A DNA stretch of 64,000 nucleotides from Pseudomonadota bacterium (GTDB taxonomy: Bacteria; Pseudomonadota; Alphaproteobacteria; Sphingomonadales; Sphingomonadaceae): assembly GCA_023391375.1 (NCBI GenBank), contig JAEWBB010000005.1:60082-124081 (forward strand), in the 5' to 3' direction. Positions 37,402 through 47,068 of the stretch are shown here, piece by piece (the first letter of the stretch is position 1; each line of letters starts with the position of its first letter). The translations under genes and the position numbers were made by a program. Under the pieces are notes generated by a model. It saw only the letters and a program-made list of their open reading frames with translations. It made no database searches and was not told where the DNA came from.

Positions 37402-38544
37402 ATGCTTCAACAAATCATCAAACCTGTCGGTACGGAAGAGGAGCAGAGGCCGCACATCCTGCGCCGCGTGAATCCGCTCTTCCTCCTGACCGTCGTTCTA
37501 CCGACCTTTCTCGCGACGCTGTATTTCGGCGTCTTCGCCTCTGACGTGTATGTGTCGGAATCGCAGTTCGTCGTGCGCAGTCCCGACAAACCGACGACCA
37601 CTGGACTCGGCGTCCTGCTCAAGTCGGTGGGTTTTTCAAACGCCGGCGACGAAGTCTTCGTCGCGCAGAAATATGTCCAGTCGAGGGATGCGCTGAAGGT
37701 CCTCAACGGCAAGAATGCCGTTCGCGTCGCCTATACGCGGCCCGGAATTTCGGTTTTCGACCGTTTCAACCCGCTCGGGCTGGACGGGTCGTTCGAAAAC
37801 CTTTTCGATTATTTCAAGGATCGCGTGAAGGTCGAACATGATCCGATCTCCTCGATCACCACCCTCTCTGTCCGCGCGTACACCGCCAAGGACGCGCAAA
37901 CCATCAACGCCGCCCTGCTCGAACAGTCGGAATCGCTCGTCAACCGGCTCAACAACCGCGGCGAAGCCGACGTGTTGGGTTACGCCCAGCGCGAGGTGCA
38001 TGAAGCCGAGGACGAGGCGCGCAAGACCTCCCAGGCGCTGGCCGCCTTCCGTCAGCGGTCGGGAATCGTCGATCCGGAACGGCAAGCCGGCGTGCAGTTG
38101 CAGCTGGTTTCCAAGCTCCAGGACGAACTGATTGGCGCGCGTCTCCAACTTCAGCAGCTCCAGGCGCTTGCGCCGGAAAATCCCCAGATTCCGCTTCTTC
38201 GCACGCGAATCGCGGGCCTGTCGAAGTCGATCGACGTGGAAGTCGGACGAGCCGCCGGTTCGCAGCGCTCGCTCTCCGCGGCGGCTGTCCAGTATCAAAG
38301 ACTGACGCTCGACCGCGAATATGCCGACAAGCGCTTGGGCGCAGCGTTGGCGTCACTTCAGGAAGCGCGGAACGAGGCGCGTCGCAAGCAGGCGTATGTC
38401 GAACGCACTGTGGAGCCCAGTCTGCCGGACAAGGCGCAGGAGCCGCGTCGCATTCGCGGGATCTTTGCCGTGTTTCTTCTCGGCCTGATTGCGTTCGGTA
38501 TCCTGACTATGCTCCTCGCGGGCATTCGCGAGCACCAGGACTAA
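37402..38544 (+). CDS. kpsE: Capsule polysaccharide export inner-membrane protein KpsE (BexC/CtrB family)
   Basis: A 380-residue PCP-type protein of the KpsE/CtrB/BexC family, which links the KpsMT transporter to the outer-membrane export channel. One membrane segment lies near each end (LFLLTVVLPTFLATLYFGVFA and IFAVFLLGLIAFGILTMLLAG). The periplasmic part is coiled coil (about residues 195-340). ATG 37402 has AAGG 7 bases upstream; GTG 37399 is adjacent. It starts 41 bases after manC and leads kpsM-kpsT. Confidence 0.92.
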   Translation: MLQQIIKPVGTEEEQRPHILRRVNPLFLLTVVLPTFLATLYFGVFASDVYVSESQFVVRSPDKPTTTGLGVLLKSVGFSNAGDEVFVAQKYVQSRDALKVLNGKNAVRVAYTRPGISVFDRFNPLGLDGSFENLFDYFKDRVKVEHDPISSITTLSVRAYTAKDAQTINAALLEQSESLVNRLNNRGEADVLGYAQREVHEAEDEARKTSQALAAFRQRSGIVDPERQAGVQLQLVSKLQDELIGARLQLQQLQALAPENPQIPLLRTRIAGLSKSIDVEVGRAAGSQRSLSAAAVQYQRLTLDREYADKRLGAALASLQEARNEARRKQAYVERTVEPSLPDKAQEPRRIRGIFAVFLLGLIAFGILTMLLAGIREHQD

Positions 38545-38565
38545 GCGAAGCAAAGGTTGAACAAC

Positions 38566-39354
38566 GTGTCGACGGTCAGTCTTGGACGTTCCCTAGCCAT
38601 CCAGCGTCGCGTCATCGCGGCGCTGCTGATGCGCGAGGTTCTCACGCGCTATGGCCGCCACAATATCGGCTTCCTTTGGCTCTTCGTCGAGCCGATGATC
38701 TTTACTCTGGCGATCACGGCGCTGTGGACAGCGACGAAGGCCGTCCACCATTCGAACCTGCCGATCGTCGCGTTCGCCATCACTGGCTATGCGAGCGTGC
38801 TTCTCTGGCGAAACATGCCTGCACGGACGATCAATGCCCTCCAGCCGAACATGTCGCTCATGTACCATCGCAATGTGCGGCCGTTCGACGTCTACGCCGC
38901 CCGCCTGACGCTTGAGGCCGCGGGCGCCACCATGTCCTTTGTCTTCCTTGTCATTGCATTCCATTTTGCCGGGCTGCTCGACCTTCCGGAGAATATTCTT
39001 CAAATCGTCGGAGCCTGGATCATGCTCGCCTGGTTCGGGGTTGGCTTGGCCCTATTTCTCGGTGCGTTGTCGGAAGACTACGAGATCGTGGAAAAGCTCT
39101 GGCATCCGACGGCCTACATCATGTTCCCGCTCTCCGGCGCGGGCTTCCTGGTCGACTCCCTCCCGGTAGAGGCGCAGCATTTCGTGCTTTACCTGCCCAT
39201 GGTCCACGGGATCGAATACCTCCGAGAGGGCTATTTCGGCTCGCAAATCGTCGCGCATTACGACATGCGATTCATGGCGCTTTGCAACGTTGTCCTCACG
39301 TTTCTGGGCTTGGCCCGTGTCCGCCACGTCAGCCTGACGGTCGTTCCAGAATGA
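38566..39354 (+). CDS. kpsM: Capsule polysaccharide ABC transporter permease KpsM
   Basis: A 262-residue membrane protein of the ABC-2 export family, with about six helices. RYGRHNIGFLWLFVEPM is the typical opening and it carries the polysaccharide across the inner membrane with KpsT. GTG 38566 has AAAGG 9 bases upstream; TTG 38557 is a weaker alternative because AGG touches it. The stop overlaps kpsT (ATGA). Confidence 0.92.
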   Translation: MSTVSLGRSLAIQRRVIAALLMREVLTRYGRHNIGFLWLFVEPMIFTLAITALWTATKAVHHSNLPIVAFAITGYASVLLWRNMPARTINALQPNMSLMYHRNVRPFDVYAARLTLEAAGATMSFVFLVIAFHFAGLLDLPENILQIVGAWIMLAWFGVGLALFLGALSEDYEIVEKLWHPTAYIMFPLSGAGFLVDSLPVEAQHFVLYLPMVHGIEYLREGYFGSQIVAHYDMRFMALCNVVLTFLGLARVRHVSLTVVPE

Positions 39355-40019
39355 TCAAATTCACCGCCGTCAACAAGGTTTACCCGACGCGAAGCGGTCC
39401 CGCCCACATCCTGCGTGACATCAATCTCGCGGTCGACAAGGGCGAGCACGTTGGAATCCTCGGCCGCAACGGCGCCGGAAAATCGACCCTTATTCGCCTT
39501 ATGAGCGGCGCGGAATTGCCCACAAGCGGGCAGGTTGTTCGCGATATGAGCGTGTCCTGGCCGTTGGCGTTCACCGGTGCCTTCCAAATGGCGCTGACGG
39601 GCTACGACAACCTTCGCTTCATCTGCCGCGTATACGGGGTCGACTGGCACGACAAAAAGCGCTTCGTTGAAGAATTCTCGGAATTGGGGCTGTACCTCCG
39701 CGAACCGGTCAGGTCATACTCTTCGGGCATGCGTGCCCGCTTGGCGTTCGCCATTTCCATGGTGATCGAGTTCGAATGCTTTCTGATCGACGAAATCATT
39801 GCCGTCGGAGACGCGCGGTTCCACGCCAAATGCGGCCATGAATTGTTCGACAAGCGCGGCGACCGGGCCATGATCATCGTCTCGCACGATCCCGGCTATA
39901 TTCGGGAGCATTGCACGCGCGCTTCAGTCCTCCATCAGGGCTCGCTCCTCAACTTCGACACGGTTGACGAAGCCCAGGAGTTCTATCTCGACGCCAGCAT
40001 GACGTCGAACGTCGCGTGA
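39351..40019 (+). CDS. kpsT: Capsule polysaccharide ABC transporter ATP-binding protein KpsT
   Basis: A 222-residue ATPase of the KpsT/CtrD type that powers KpsM. Walker A is GRNGAGKST (about residues 39-47), the signature is YSSGMRARL (about 122-130) and Walker B is FECFLIDEI. The H-loop is IIVSHD. The gene overlaps kpsM and the following glycosyltransferase, which suggests tight co-expression. There is no extra C-terminal sugar-binding domain, as expected for capsule transporters. Confidence 0.94.
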   Translation: MIKFTAVNKVYPTRSGPAHILRDINLAVDKGEHVGILGRNGAGKSTLIRLMSGAELPTSGQVVRDMSVSWPLAFTGAFQMALTGYDNLRFICRVYGVDWHDKKRFVEEFSELGLYLREPVRSYSSGMRARLAFAISMVIEFECFLIDEIIAVGDARFHAKCGHELFDKRGDRAMIIVSHDPGYIREHCTRASVLHQGSLLNFDTVDEAQEFYLDASMTSNVA

Positions 40020-41260
40020 AGAAATTCCGTGACGTTCTGGTCGGCGTGCGTCGTCGCGCCTGGCTCGCCTTACACCGGTCCGTCTATACCGAAGGTTCCC
40101 AACGCGACCGTCCGCGGCTTCTGGTGGACCTGTCGGTCATTGCTCGCCACGATGCCCGGACGGGCATCCAGCGAGTAGTTCGCGGGATTTGGGCCGAGCT
40201 GAACTCGCGCACCCACGTCGATTATGATTTCGTGCCCGTCTATGCGAGCAGGACGAGAGGATATTGCTACGCTCGTCCGTCGCAGCATCCCGAAAAGCTG
40301 AAGCTGACGAGAGATGTCGTCTCGTGCCGGGAGGGTGACAAGTTCCTGGGACTTGATCTTTCTGCGCATTACCTGCCGCATTGGGTTGGCCAGTTCGCCG
40401 GATGGCGCAACGCCGGCGCCACCATCCATAACGTTGTCTACGACCTGCTTCCCTTGCGCCAGCCCGAGTGGTTCACGGTCGCGACGCGAAAGCATTTCAA
40501 ACGCTGGTTTGAAGCCGTCAAAAGCCAGAGCGACCAGCTCCTGTGTATTTCGGACGACGTGGCGAACGAAGTCCGGAAGGAAATCAGTCCGTCAACTAGG
40601 CCGGCGGTGGGACGCCTTTGCCTGAGTGGAAATATCGCGGGTTCGGTGCCTTCGCGCGGAATGTCGGCTGACATGGTGGACCTCGTGAGTAGCGTCGCCT
40701 CGACACCCACCGTTCTGATGGTGGGGACCGTCGAGCCGCGAAAGGGCTATGATGCCGCACTTGCGGCCTTTGACCTGCTTTGGCGCAGCCATCCGGGCAG
40801 TGCCCCTAACCTCTTCATCGTTGGCAAGGCGGGTTGGCGGACGGACGAACTCCAGCGCCGGCTGAACTCACATCCGGAGAATGACAAACGGCTTTTCTGG
40901 CGCTCGAAGGTGAGCGACGAGGCGCTGACCGAACTGTATGAAAATTGTGCCGCTGTCCTTTCCACGAGCCGTGGAGAGGGGTTTGGCTTGCCCCTTTCCG
41001 AGGCAGCGGCCCATCGGAAATGGATGCTCGCCCGGGATCTCCCCGTTTTTCGCGAACAGCAATTGCCCAACTGCCTCTTCTTCGCGGATGAATCGCCTCC
41101 AGCGCTCGGCGAGAAAATCCTCGAACTGATGGCGCTGGCGGCAGAGTCGGCGCCGCCAACCGCTCACCTTCCAGATTGGACGGATTGCCTGCAGTCGCTG
41201 CTGCGCTCTCTTGGGATCGATCCCGACGGACTGCAGCACGGGCCGGACGAGGCGGCCTGA
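40016..41260 (+). CDS. Glycosyltransferase family 4-like protein
   Basis: A 414-residue GT-B enzyme, GTG 40016 overlapping the kpsT stop. It opens RLLVDLSVIARHDARTGIQRVVR, and the donor-binding half has MVGTVEPRKGYDAAL and STSRGEGFGLPLSEA with the EX7E-type glutamates. Layout and several motifs parallel the glycosyltransferase at 56439-57605 (TGIDRV, IGTIEGRKN, EGYGLPLAEA). Such enzymes move mannose or rhamnose-type sugars from nucleotide donors; donor here is unknown. Last gene of the manA block. Confidence 0.85.
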   Translation: MKKFRDVLVGVRRRAWLALHRSVYTEGSQRDRPRLLVDLSVIARHDARTGIQRVVRGIWAELNSRTHVDYDFVPVYASRTRGYCYARPSQHPEKLKLTRDVVSCREGDKFLGLDLSAHYLPHWVGQFAGWRNAGATIHNVVYDLLPLRQPEWFTVATRKHFKRWFEAVKSQSDQLLCISDDVANEVRKEISPSTRPAVGRLCLSGNIAGSVPSRGMSADMVDLVSSVASTPTVLMVGTVEPRKGYDAALAAFDLLWRSHPGSAPNLFIVGKAGWRTDELQRRLNSHPENDKRLFWRSKVSDEALTELYENCAAVLSTSRGEGFGLPLSEAAAHRKWMLARDLPVFREQQLPNCLFFADESPPALGEKILELMALAAESAPPTAHLPDWTDCLQSLLRSLGIDPDGLQHGPDEAA

Positions 41261-41294
41261 TCCTTTCCGCCGGGCATCGTTTCGCCAGGCTCGG

Positions 41295-42398
41295 TTACAA
41301 TGACAATCGGCGATAGGCATCGACCGTGCCGTCAACGGTCCGTTGCCAGCTCAGCCTCGCTGCGAGCGCAGAGCCGTTCAACGTTGCCGCTTCGCGCCAG
41401 GCGACGTCATCTATTCCACGCGTGATGGAAGCCGCGAAGGATTTCGGATCATCGGCGCTAACAATCATCGCGGCCGAGCCGGACACCTCGACCAGGCTTT
41501 CATCGTCGGAAATCAGGACCGGAACGCCGTGCGCCATGGCTTCGACGGGTGGAAGGCCGAAACCCTCGTAAAGCGAGGGGTAGATAAAAAGCCGCGCCCC
41601 GAAATAGAGGGCATCAAGCATCGGCGCGGAGGCGAATCCGAGCCACTTTGCCCACCCCTCGGCTTGGGCTTGATTGAGGCGTGAGACGAGGTCTTCCGCG
41701 AGCCAGCCGGCCTTGCCCACCAACACGAGAGGAAGGGCCAAGCGCCTGGAACGGGGAAGTTTCTCGTAGGCGTCGAGGAGCTGCCGGATGCGTTTTCGCG
41801 GTTCGATCGTCGAGACGCAGAGGCAGTACGCACCCTGCTCCAGGCCGACCGACCTGAGACGCCGGACCACCTCGTCACCGGAGGGACGCACGGGCGCATG
41901 GACACCATGCGGCACGACGTCGATCCTGTCCGCGTCCAATCCCAGCGCGGCGACCAGTTGTGCACGCATCGCTGAAGTTCCGGTGATGACGCGCCCTGCA
42001 CGCGTGATCGTGTCTTCGAAACGCTCCTCGAAATGACGCCTCCGGAATTCGGGATGTGTTTCGGGGAAGCGGAAGACGGACAGGTCGTGGATGGTCGCCA
42101 CGCCGTGCTCGGCCCAGGACGGCAGGAAGAAGTTCGGGGCGTGAACGATGGCCGATCGCATTCGGTCAAGGATGCCGGCGTTCCGCTTGCTGTGCCACCA
42201 GCGTCCGGGCCGTGAACGATGCCAGGAAAATCGGGGAACGAGGAGCTTGTCAGGATCAGCGATGGGGATTTTGCCGCGGAAAAAGCTAAGCTCGGAAATG
42301 TCAGGATGCGACGCCAGGCCGCGGGCCAGTTCCAGAGTGTAATTGCCGATTCCAGTCAATCGGGGCTCCAGGGCATCGACCGACAGGGCTACGCGCAC
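41295..42398 (-). CDS. Glycosyltransferase family 4 protein
   Basis: A 367-residue GT4 enzyme. It begins VRVALSVDALEPRLTGIGNYTLELARGL and has CVSTIEPRKRIRQLLDAY and YPSLYEGFGLPPVEAMAHGVPVL (EX7E). This is the type of mannosyl/rhamnosyl transferases found with GDP-mannose-derived sugars. GTG 42398 overlaps the end of the Rmd-like gene by 10 bases and has GAGGC upstream, so a longer frame to 42455 is unlikely. Its place after gmd-rmd makes GDP-D-rhamnose or GDP-mannose a plausible donor (inference). Confidence 0.87.
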   Translation of the reverse strand: MRVALSVDALEPRLTGIGNYTLELARGLASHPDISELSFFRGKIPIADPDKLLVPRFSWHRSRPGRWWHSKRNAGILDRMRSAIVHAPNFFLPSWAEHGVATIHDLSVFRFPETHPEFRRRHFEERFEDTITRAGRVITGTSAMRAQLVAALGLDADRIDVVPHGVHAPVRPSGDEVVRRLRSVGLEQGAYCLCVSTIEPRKRIRQLLDAYEKLPRSRRLALPLVLVGKAGWLAEDLVSRLNQAQAEGWAKWLGFASAPMLDALYFGARLFIYPSLYEGFGLPPVEAMAHGVPVLISDDESLVEVSGSAAMIVSADDPKSFAASITRGIDDVAWREAATLNGSALAARLSWQRTVDGTVDAYRRLSL

Positions 42399-43297
42399 GA
42401 AGGTGCCTCGAGCATCCACCGGATCGTGTCGTCGAGTGCGGGCGCCTGCGGACAACCAATCATCGCATCGAGCTTCGCCCGGCTTCCGGAGAGCGTTCGC
42501 ACTTCATCCCGTCGTACCAGCGAAGGATTGACGATGGGCTCGAGCGCGACGCCGCTGATTTCGGCCACCGTGGCCAGCACGCTGTTCAGCGAGCGAGGAA
42601 TACCGGAACAAATGTTGAATGTACCGCCGATCGCTTCCGGCGTTCCGAGAAGGCCGGCGTAGCAATTCGCCACGAATCTTACGTCCGAAAAGTCTCGCGC
42701 CACATCGAGATTGCCGAGCTCGATGATCCGCTCCCCGCGCTTCGCATGTCCCACGATCTTGGGGATGAGAAACTGCTCCGATTGGCCGACCCCGGTGTAA
42801 TTGAAGGGCCTCGTGACGACAATTGGCAGCCGGTCACCGAAAATCCGCGCAAGATGCTCCGACGCAAGCTTGCTCACCCCGTAGTCATTTGCCGGACACG
42901 GCGGCATCTGCTCGTTGAGCTCGCCGGACCGCTGGTTACCGTAGACATTGGCGCTGCTGGCGATGACGACCGTGTCGACTTCAAGGCCGGCTGTCGAGAG
43001 CGCGTGGAGAAGATTGCGTGTTCCGACAACATTGACCGCATACATCGACGAGACATCGCTGTGCGCGACGAAGGCGACAGCGGCGAGGTGTACGACTTTC
43101 TGCGGGCGAACCTCTGCTATGACTCTTGTGAGGCCTTCAACGTCGAGCAGGTCGGCCTCGTAAAGCGCCAGATCATGGCGTTCACCGTCTGCAACCCTTC
43201 GTTCGATCCCGAACAGCTCATGCCCGTCGCGCGACAAGCGATCGACGAGGTACCGGCCCGTGAAGCCCGATGCACCTGTGATGAGTGTGCGCGACAT
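42389..43297 (-). CDS. rmd: NAD-dependent epimerase/dehydratase, probable GDP-6-deoxy-D-mannose reductase (Rmd-like)
   Basis: A 302-residue extended SDR. The coenzyme loop TGASGFTGRY is at residues 7-16, SSANVYGNQ precedes the Tyr-Lys pair in DYGVSKLASEHLA. It resembles Rmd, which reduces GDP-4-dehydro-6-deoxy-D-mannose to GDP-D-rhamnose; position next to gmd supports this. Other reductases of this intermediate (Fcl, Tld, giving GDP-fucose or GDP-talose) cannot be excluded from motifs alone. ATG 43297 has GGAGA upstream. The gmd stop is 52 bases upstream. Confidence 0.75.
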   Translation of the reverse strand: MSRTLITGASGFTGRYLVDRLSRDGHELFGIERRVADGERHDLALYEADLLDVEGLTRVIAEVRPQKVVHLAAVAFVAHSDVSSMYAVNVVGTRNLLHALSTAGLEVDTVVIASSANVYGNQRSGELNEQMPPCPANDYGVSKLASEHLARIFGDRLPIVVTRPFNYTGVGQSEQFLIPKIVGHAKRGERIIELGNLDVARDFSDVRFVANCYAGLLGTPEAIGGTFNICSGIPRSLNSVLATVAEISGVALEPIVNPSLVRRDEVRTLSGSRAKLDAMIGCPQAPALDDTIRWMLEAPSCA

Positions 43298-43349
43298 CAA
43301 TTTCTCCGCCGGTCGGTCCAATCGTCGCCGAACCGCACTTCTTCTTCGG

Positions 43350-44384
43350 TTAGAACGAGAAGCCGGATTGATTCCGGCGGAGATCCGCTTCGACCATCAT
43401 CCGGCACAACTCTTCGAGGCTGACGTTCGCCTCCCAGCCAAGGACCTCTCGCGCCTTGGCAGGATCGCCCACCAGCAAGTCGACTTCCGCCGGCCGGTGG
43501 AACGCCGGGTTGATCCGCATGACGGTCTTCCCACTGGCCCGGTCGACGGCGATTTCGTCGAGAGCCTCACCCCGAAACTCCAGTTCGATTTCCGCCGCTT
43601 GAAACGCCATCGACACGAAATCCCGAACCGTTTCCGTGCGATTAGTCGCGAGAACGAAGGTGTCCGGCTGGTCCGCCTGGAGCATGCGCCACATGCCCTC
43701 GACATACTCCTTGGCAAAACCCCAATCGCGTTTCGCATCAAGATTGCCCAATTCGACATGCTCGAGCAGACCAAGTTTGATCTTGGCCACGCTGTCGGTG
43801 ATCTTGCGCGTGACGAATTCCCGGCCGCGAAGCGGGCTTTCATGGTTGAAGAGAATCCCGCTCGACCCGAAAATCCCGTAGCTCTCGCGATAATTGACGG
43901 TCATCCAATGGGCGTAGAGCTTCGCCACGCCGTACGGACTTCGCGGATAGAATGGGGTGTCTTCCGTTTGCGGGATGGCTTGGACCTTGCCAAACATCTC
44001 GGATGTCGACGCCTGATAGAAACGGATCGCCGGATTCACGATCCGGATGGCCTCCAGCAGGTTGACCGGTCCCAGGCCCGTAATCTCGGCAGTCGTGAGG
44101 GGCTGTTCGAAGGAAACGCCCACAAAACTCTGCGCGGCAAGGTTGTAGATCTCGGTTGCACGCGTCTTCTCGATCAACCGGATCGACGCCGAAAGGTCGG
44201 TCAGGTCATACTCGGCCAGATGCAAATTCGGATGGTCGGCAACGCCGAGTTCCTCAATACGCCAGAAGTTGACGCTACTCGTACGCCGATAGGTGCCGAA
44301 TACAGTGTAGCCCTTTTGCAGCAGAAGCTCGGCCAGATAGGCGCCGTCCTGCCCGGTGATGCCCGTAATGATTGCGGTGGTCAT
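43350..44384 (-). CDS. gmd: GDP-mannose 4,6-dehydratase Gmd
   Basis: A 344-residue extended SDR that converts GDP-D-mannose to GDP-4-dehydro-6-deoxy-D-mannose. The NADP loop is TGITGQDGAYLAELLL (residues 7-22), RRTSSVNFWRIEEL follows, and QASTSEMFGKVQAIPQTEDTPFYPRSPYGVAKLYAHW contains the catalytic Thr/Ser-Glu-Tyr-Lys set. LGNLDAKRDWGFAKEYVEGMW is highly diagnostic. It starts the minus-strand block gmd-rmd-GT4. It draws on the GDP-mannose made by ManC. Confidence 0.96.
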   Translation of the reverse strand: MTTAIITGITGQDGAYLAELLLQKGYTVFGTYRRTSSVNFWRIEELGVADHPNLHLAEYDLTDLSASIRLIEKTRATEIYNLAAQSFVGVSFEQPLTTAEITGLGPVNLLEAIRIVNPAIRFYQASTSEMFGKVQAIPQTEDTPFYPRSPYGVAKLYAHWMTVNYRESYGIFGSSGILFNHESPLRGREFVTRKITDSVAKIKLGLLEHVELGNLDAKRDWGFAKEYVEGMWRMLQADQPDTFVLATNRTETVRDFVSMAFQAAEIELEFRGEALDEIAVDRASGKTVMRINPAFHRPAEVDLLVGDPAKAREVLGWEANVSLEELCRMMVEADLRRNQSGFSF

Positions 44385-44506
44385 GGCGCGGGCTCATAGC
44401 GATTAGTCGCGCGATTTGACAATGCGAGACGCGACGCCGTAGCGCGCCCTTCGAGCCTCATGGCCAACCGGGTTGGAAGCCGTTGTCGAATTTGTGGAGT
44501 TGATTC

Positions 44507-45076
44507 GTGTCCAAGGTAATCGTTTTCTCTCCGAAAAGATTCGAAGATAATCGCGGATGGTTCTCCGAAACGTACAATGCGGCGCGAGAAAAAGCTGCTG
44601 GAGTGTCCGCCACCTTTGTTCAGGACAACATGAGCCTTTCCTGTGACGCCGGAACCGTACGCGGCATTCATTTCCAGCGGCCGCCGCACATGCAAGCCAA
44701 ACTTGTGCGCTGTAACAAAGGGCGGTTGATCGATTATGTGGTCGACTTACGGAAAGGTTCTCCGACGTACGGAAATTATGTGTCCGCCAAGCTTTCCGCT
44801 CAAAACGGTCGGCAAATCTTCATTCCCGAGGGCTTCGGCCATGCTTTCATCACGTTGGAACGCGATACGGAAATCGCCTACAAGGTGAACGACTATTACG
44901 CGCCCGACTGCGACGGGGGCATTCGCTGGGACTGTCCGACGATCAACATCCAGTGGCCGATCCCAAGCGGCGAAATCATTCTGTCTGAAAAGGATTCGAA
45001 GCTCGGCACACTCGAAGACTTCGATAGCCCGTTCGAGTATGACGGCCATCCGCTCGAACTTCTCGATCTCAATTAG
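44507..45076 (+). CDS. rmlC: dTDP-4-dehydrorhamnose 3,5-epimerase RmlC
   Basis: A 189-residue cupin-fold epimerase acting on dTDP-4-dehydro-6-deoxy-D-glucose. The catalytic His is in GTVRGIHFQRPPHMQAKLV, and DYVVDLRKGSPTYG and IFIPEGFGHAFITLE are typical. GTG 44507 has GGAG 7 bases upstream. Codon use looks richer in A and T than in flanking core genes. It is divergent from gmd across 122 bases and leads the rml block, in the order C-B-D-A. Confidence 0.94.
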   Translation: MSKVIVFSPKRFEDNRGWFSETYNAAREKAAGVSATFVQDNMSLSCDAGTVRGIHFQRPPHMQAKLVRCNKGRLIDYVVDLRKGSPTYGNYVSAKLSAQNGRQIFIPEGFGHAFITLERDTEIAYKVNDYYAPDCDGGIRWDCPTINIQWPIPSGEIILSEKDSKLGTLEDFDSPFEYDGHPLELLDLN

Positions 45077-45104
45077 GTCGTAGCGCCTCAAGGAGTATCA
45101 TTCG

Positions 45105-46160
45105 TTGCGCATCCTCGTTACCGGCGGCGCCGGTTTCATCGGGTCGGCCTTGATCCGTCAATTGATCAACCATTCGGACCATGAGGTCCTGAATGTCGAT
45201 TCGCTGACCTATGCCGGCGTCCTCGCCTCGCTGTCGGAAGTTGAATCGTCCGAGCGCTACAGCTTCGTGAAGGCCGACATCACGGATCGCGACGCCATCC
45301 CGCGCATCTTCGCGGAGTTCGAACCCGACCTCATCGCCCATCTCGCCGCCGAAAGTCATGTTGATCGCTCACTCGATGGTCCGGCCGCGTTCATCGAGAC
45401 CAATCTCGTCGGGACATTCAACCTCCTGCAATCCGCCCTGGAATACTGGCGCCGCATGGATACGGGGCGGAAGGAGGCTTTCCGCTTCCACCATATCTCC
45501 ACGGACGAAGTCTTCGGCTCGCTCGGTGACGAGGGACTGTTCACGGAAACGACCCCTTACGACCCGCGATCCCCCTATTCGGCCTCGAAGGCCGGTGCCG
45601 ATCATCTTGTTCGCGCCTGGGGCCATAGCTTCGGGCTCCCGGTTTTGGTGACCAACTGTTCGAACAACTACGGGCCGTACCATTTTCCGGAAAAACTCAT
45701 TCCGCTGATCATCATCCGCGCGATGCTTGGACTGCCGCTGCCGGTTTATGGTGATGGTGGAAACGTCCGCGACTGGCTGTACGTCGAAGATCATGCACGG
45801 GCATTGCAGACGGTGTTCGAGCGCGCAGCGCCCGGCGAGAGTTACAACGTCGGCGGCAACAGCGAACGAACCAACCTCCAGGTCGTGCATGTCATCTGCG
45901 ACCAGCTCGACAAGAATCATCCTCGGGACGACGGTCGCTCCTATCGAGAGCAGATCGAGTTCGTCACGGATCGACCTGGACATGATCGCCGCTATGCTAT
46001 CGACGCATCGAAAATCCGGGACGACTTGGGCTGGACCCCGCAGGTCAGCTTCGACGAAGGGATCGCGCGGACGATCGACTTTTACCTGACCCGGCGCGAC
46101 TGGTGGGAACCCCTGCTTGGCGAACGCTACGACACGTCGCGACTGGGGGCTGGAAAATAG
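45105..46160 (+). CDS. rmlB: dTDP-glucose 4,6-dehydratase RmlB
   Basis: A 351-residue extended SDR converting dTDP-glucose to dTDP-4-dehydro-6-deoxyglucose. TGGAGFIGSALIRQ is the NAD loop, HISTDEVFGSLG and PYSASKAGADHLVRAW the active site. NNYGPYHFPEKLIPL is diagnostic. The start is TTG 45105, with AAGGAG 9 bases upstream. The rmlD start lies 2 bases beyond its stop. Confidence 0.96.
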   Translation: MRILVTGGAGFIGSALIRQLINHSDHEVLNVDSLTYAGVLASLSEVESSERYSFVKADITDRDAIPRIFAEFEPDLIAHLAAESHVDRSLDGPAAFIETNLVGTFNLLQSALEYWRRMDTGRKEAFRFHHISTDEVFGSLGDEGLFTETTPYDPRSPYSASKAGADHLVRAWGHSFGLPVLVTNCSNNYGPYHFPEKLIPLIIIRAMLGLPLPVYGDGGNVRDWLYVEDHARALQTVFERAAPGESYNVGGNSERTNLQVVHVICDQLDKNHPRDDGRSYREQIEFVTDRPGHDRRYAIDASKIRDDLGWTPQVSFDEGIARTIDFYLTRRDWWEPLLGERYDTSRLGAGK

Positions 46161-46162
46161 GG

Positions 46163-47068
46163 ATGGCACGGCACGTCCTCGTGACCGGCGGTACTGGCCA
46201 GGTCGGACGCGAACTTGCGGCGTTGGAATGGCCGGCGGGTGTCGAGTTGGTCCTCCCCGGCCGAGCCGAACTGGACCTCGGCTCCCGCCCGTCCATCCAA
46301 CGCTATTTTGCGACCGGCGATTTCGCAGCCGTCATCAATTGCGCTGCATACACGGCAGTCGATCGCGCCGAGAGTGACGTCGTCGCTGCTTATGCCGCCA
46401 ATGCATTCGGACCGGCGTGGATCGCCGCGGAGACACGCCGTCTAGACATACCGATGGTGCATGTTTCGACCGATTACGTCTTCGGCGGTCACGCGGGGCG
46501 CCCCAGAGAGCCGCAAGACGCCCCTGCTCCCACCAACGTGTACGGCGCAAGCAAACTGGCCGGCGAGATTGCAGTCTTGGCGGCGAACGATCGCTCGACC
46601 GTCATCCGGACTGCATGGGTGTTCAGCCCGTTCGGCTCCAATTTCCTGAAAACGATGCTCCGTTTGGCCCGGGACAGAGACGAAATCGGGGTCGTGAACG
46701 ACCAGCTCGGTTCGCCGACGTCGGCCCTCGACCTTGCAATGGCATTGCGCACGGTCACGCTGGCGATGATCAACGACCACAAGGCGCCAACCGGCGTCTT
46801 CCACTTCGTCAACGACGGTGAAGCCACCTGGTCTGACTTCGCCCAGGAAATCATGGCGGTCGCCGCGGAAGCGGGGCTTCCCACCGCGAACATCCGACCC
46901 GTGTCGAGCGCTGAATTTGCGACGGTCGTCGAAAGGCCCGCCGACAGCCGGCTCTCCACTGCAAGCCTCAAGGATGCCTATAAAACGCGGAACCCGCATT
47001 GGCGCGATGCGACCCGTGCCGTCCTGTACCGGATAGCTACGGAACCCAATCTGGAAGGTCTTCAATGA
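46163..47068 (+). CDS. rmlD: dTDP-4-dehydrorhamnose reductase RmlD
   Basis: A 301-residue SDR that makes dTDP-L-rhamnose, the final step of the pathway. TGGTGQVGREL is the coenzyme loop, INCAAYTAVDRAESD and VHVSTDYVFGG follow, and the NVYGASKLAGE Tyr-Lys pair is intact. ATG 46163 is 2 bases after rmlB. The stop overlaps rmlA (ATGA). Confidence 0.95.
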   Translation: MARHVLVTGGTGQVGRELAALEWPAGVELVLPGRAELDLGSRPSIQRYFATGDFAAVINCAAYTAVDRAESDVVAAYAANAFGPAWIAAETRRLDIPMVHVSTDYVFGGHAGRPREPQDAPAPTNVYGASKLAGEIAVLAANDRSTVIRTAWVFSPFGSNFLKTMLRLARDRDEIGVVNDQLGSPTSALDLAMALRTVTLAMINDHKAPTGVFHFVNDGEATWSDFAQEIMAVAAEAGLPTANIRPVSSAEFATVVERPADSRLSTASLKDAYKTRNPHWRDATRAVLYRIATEPNLEGLQ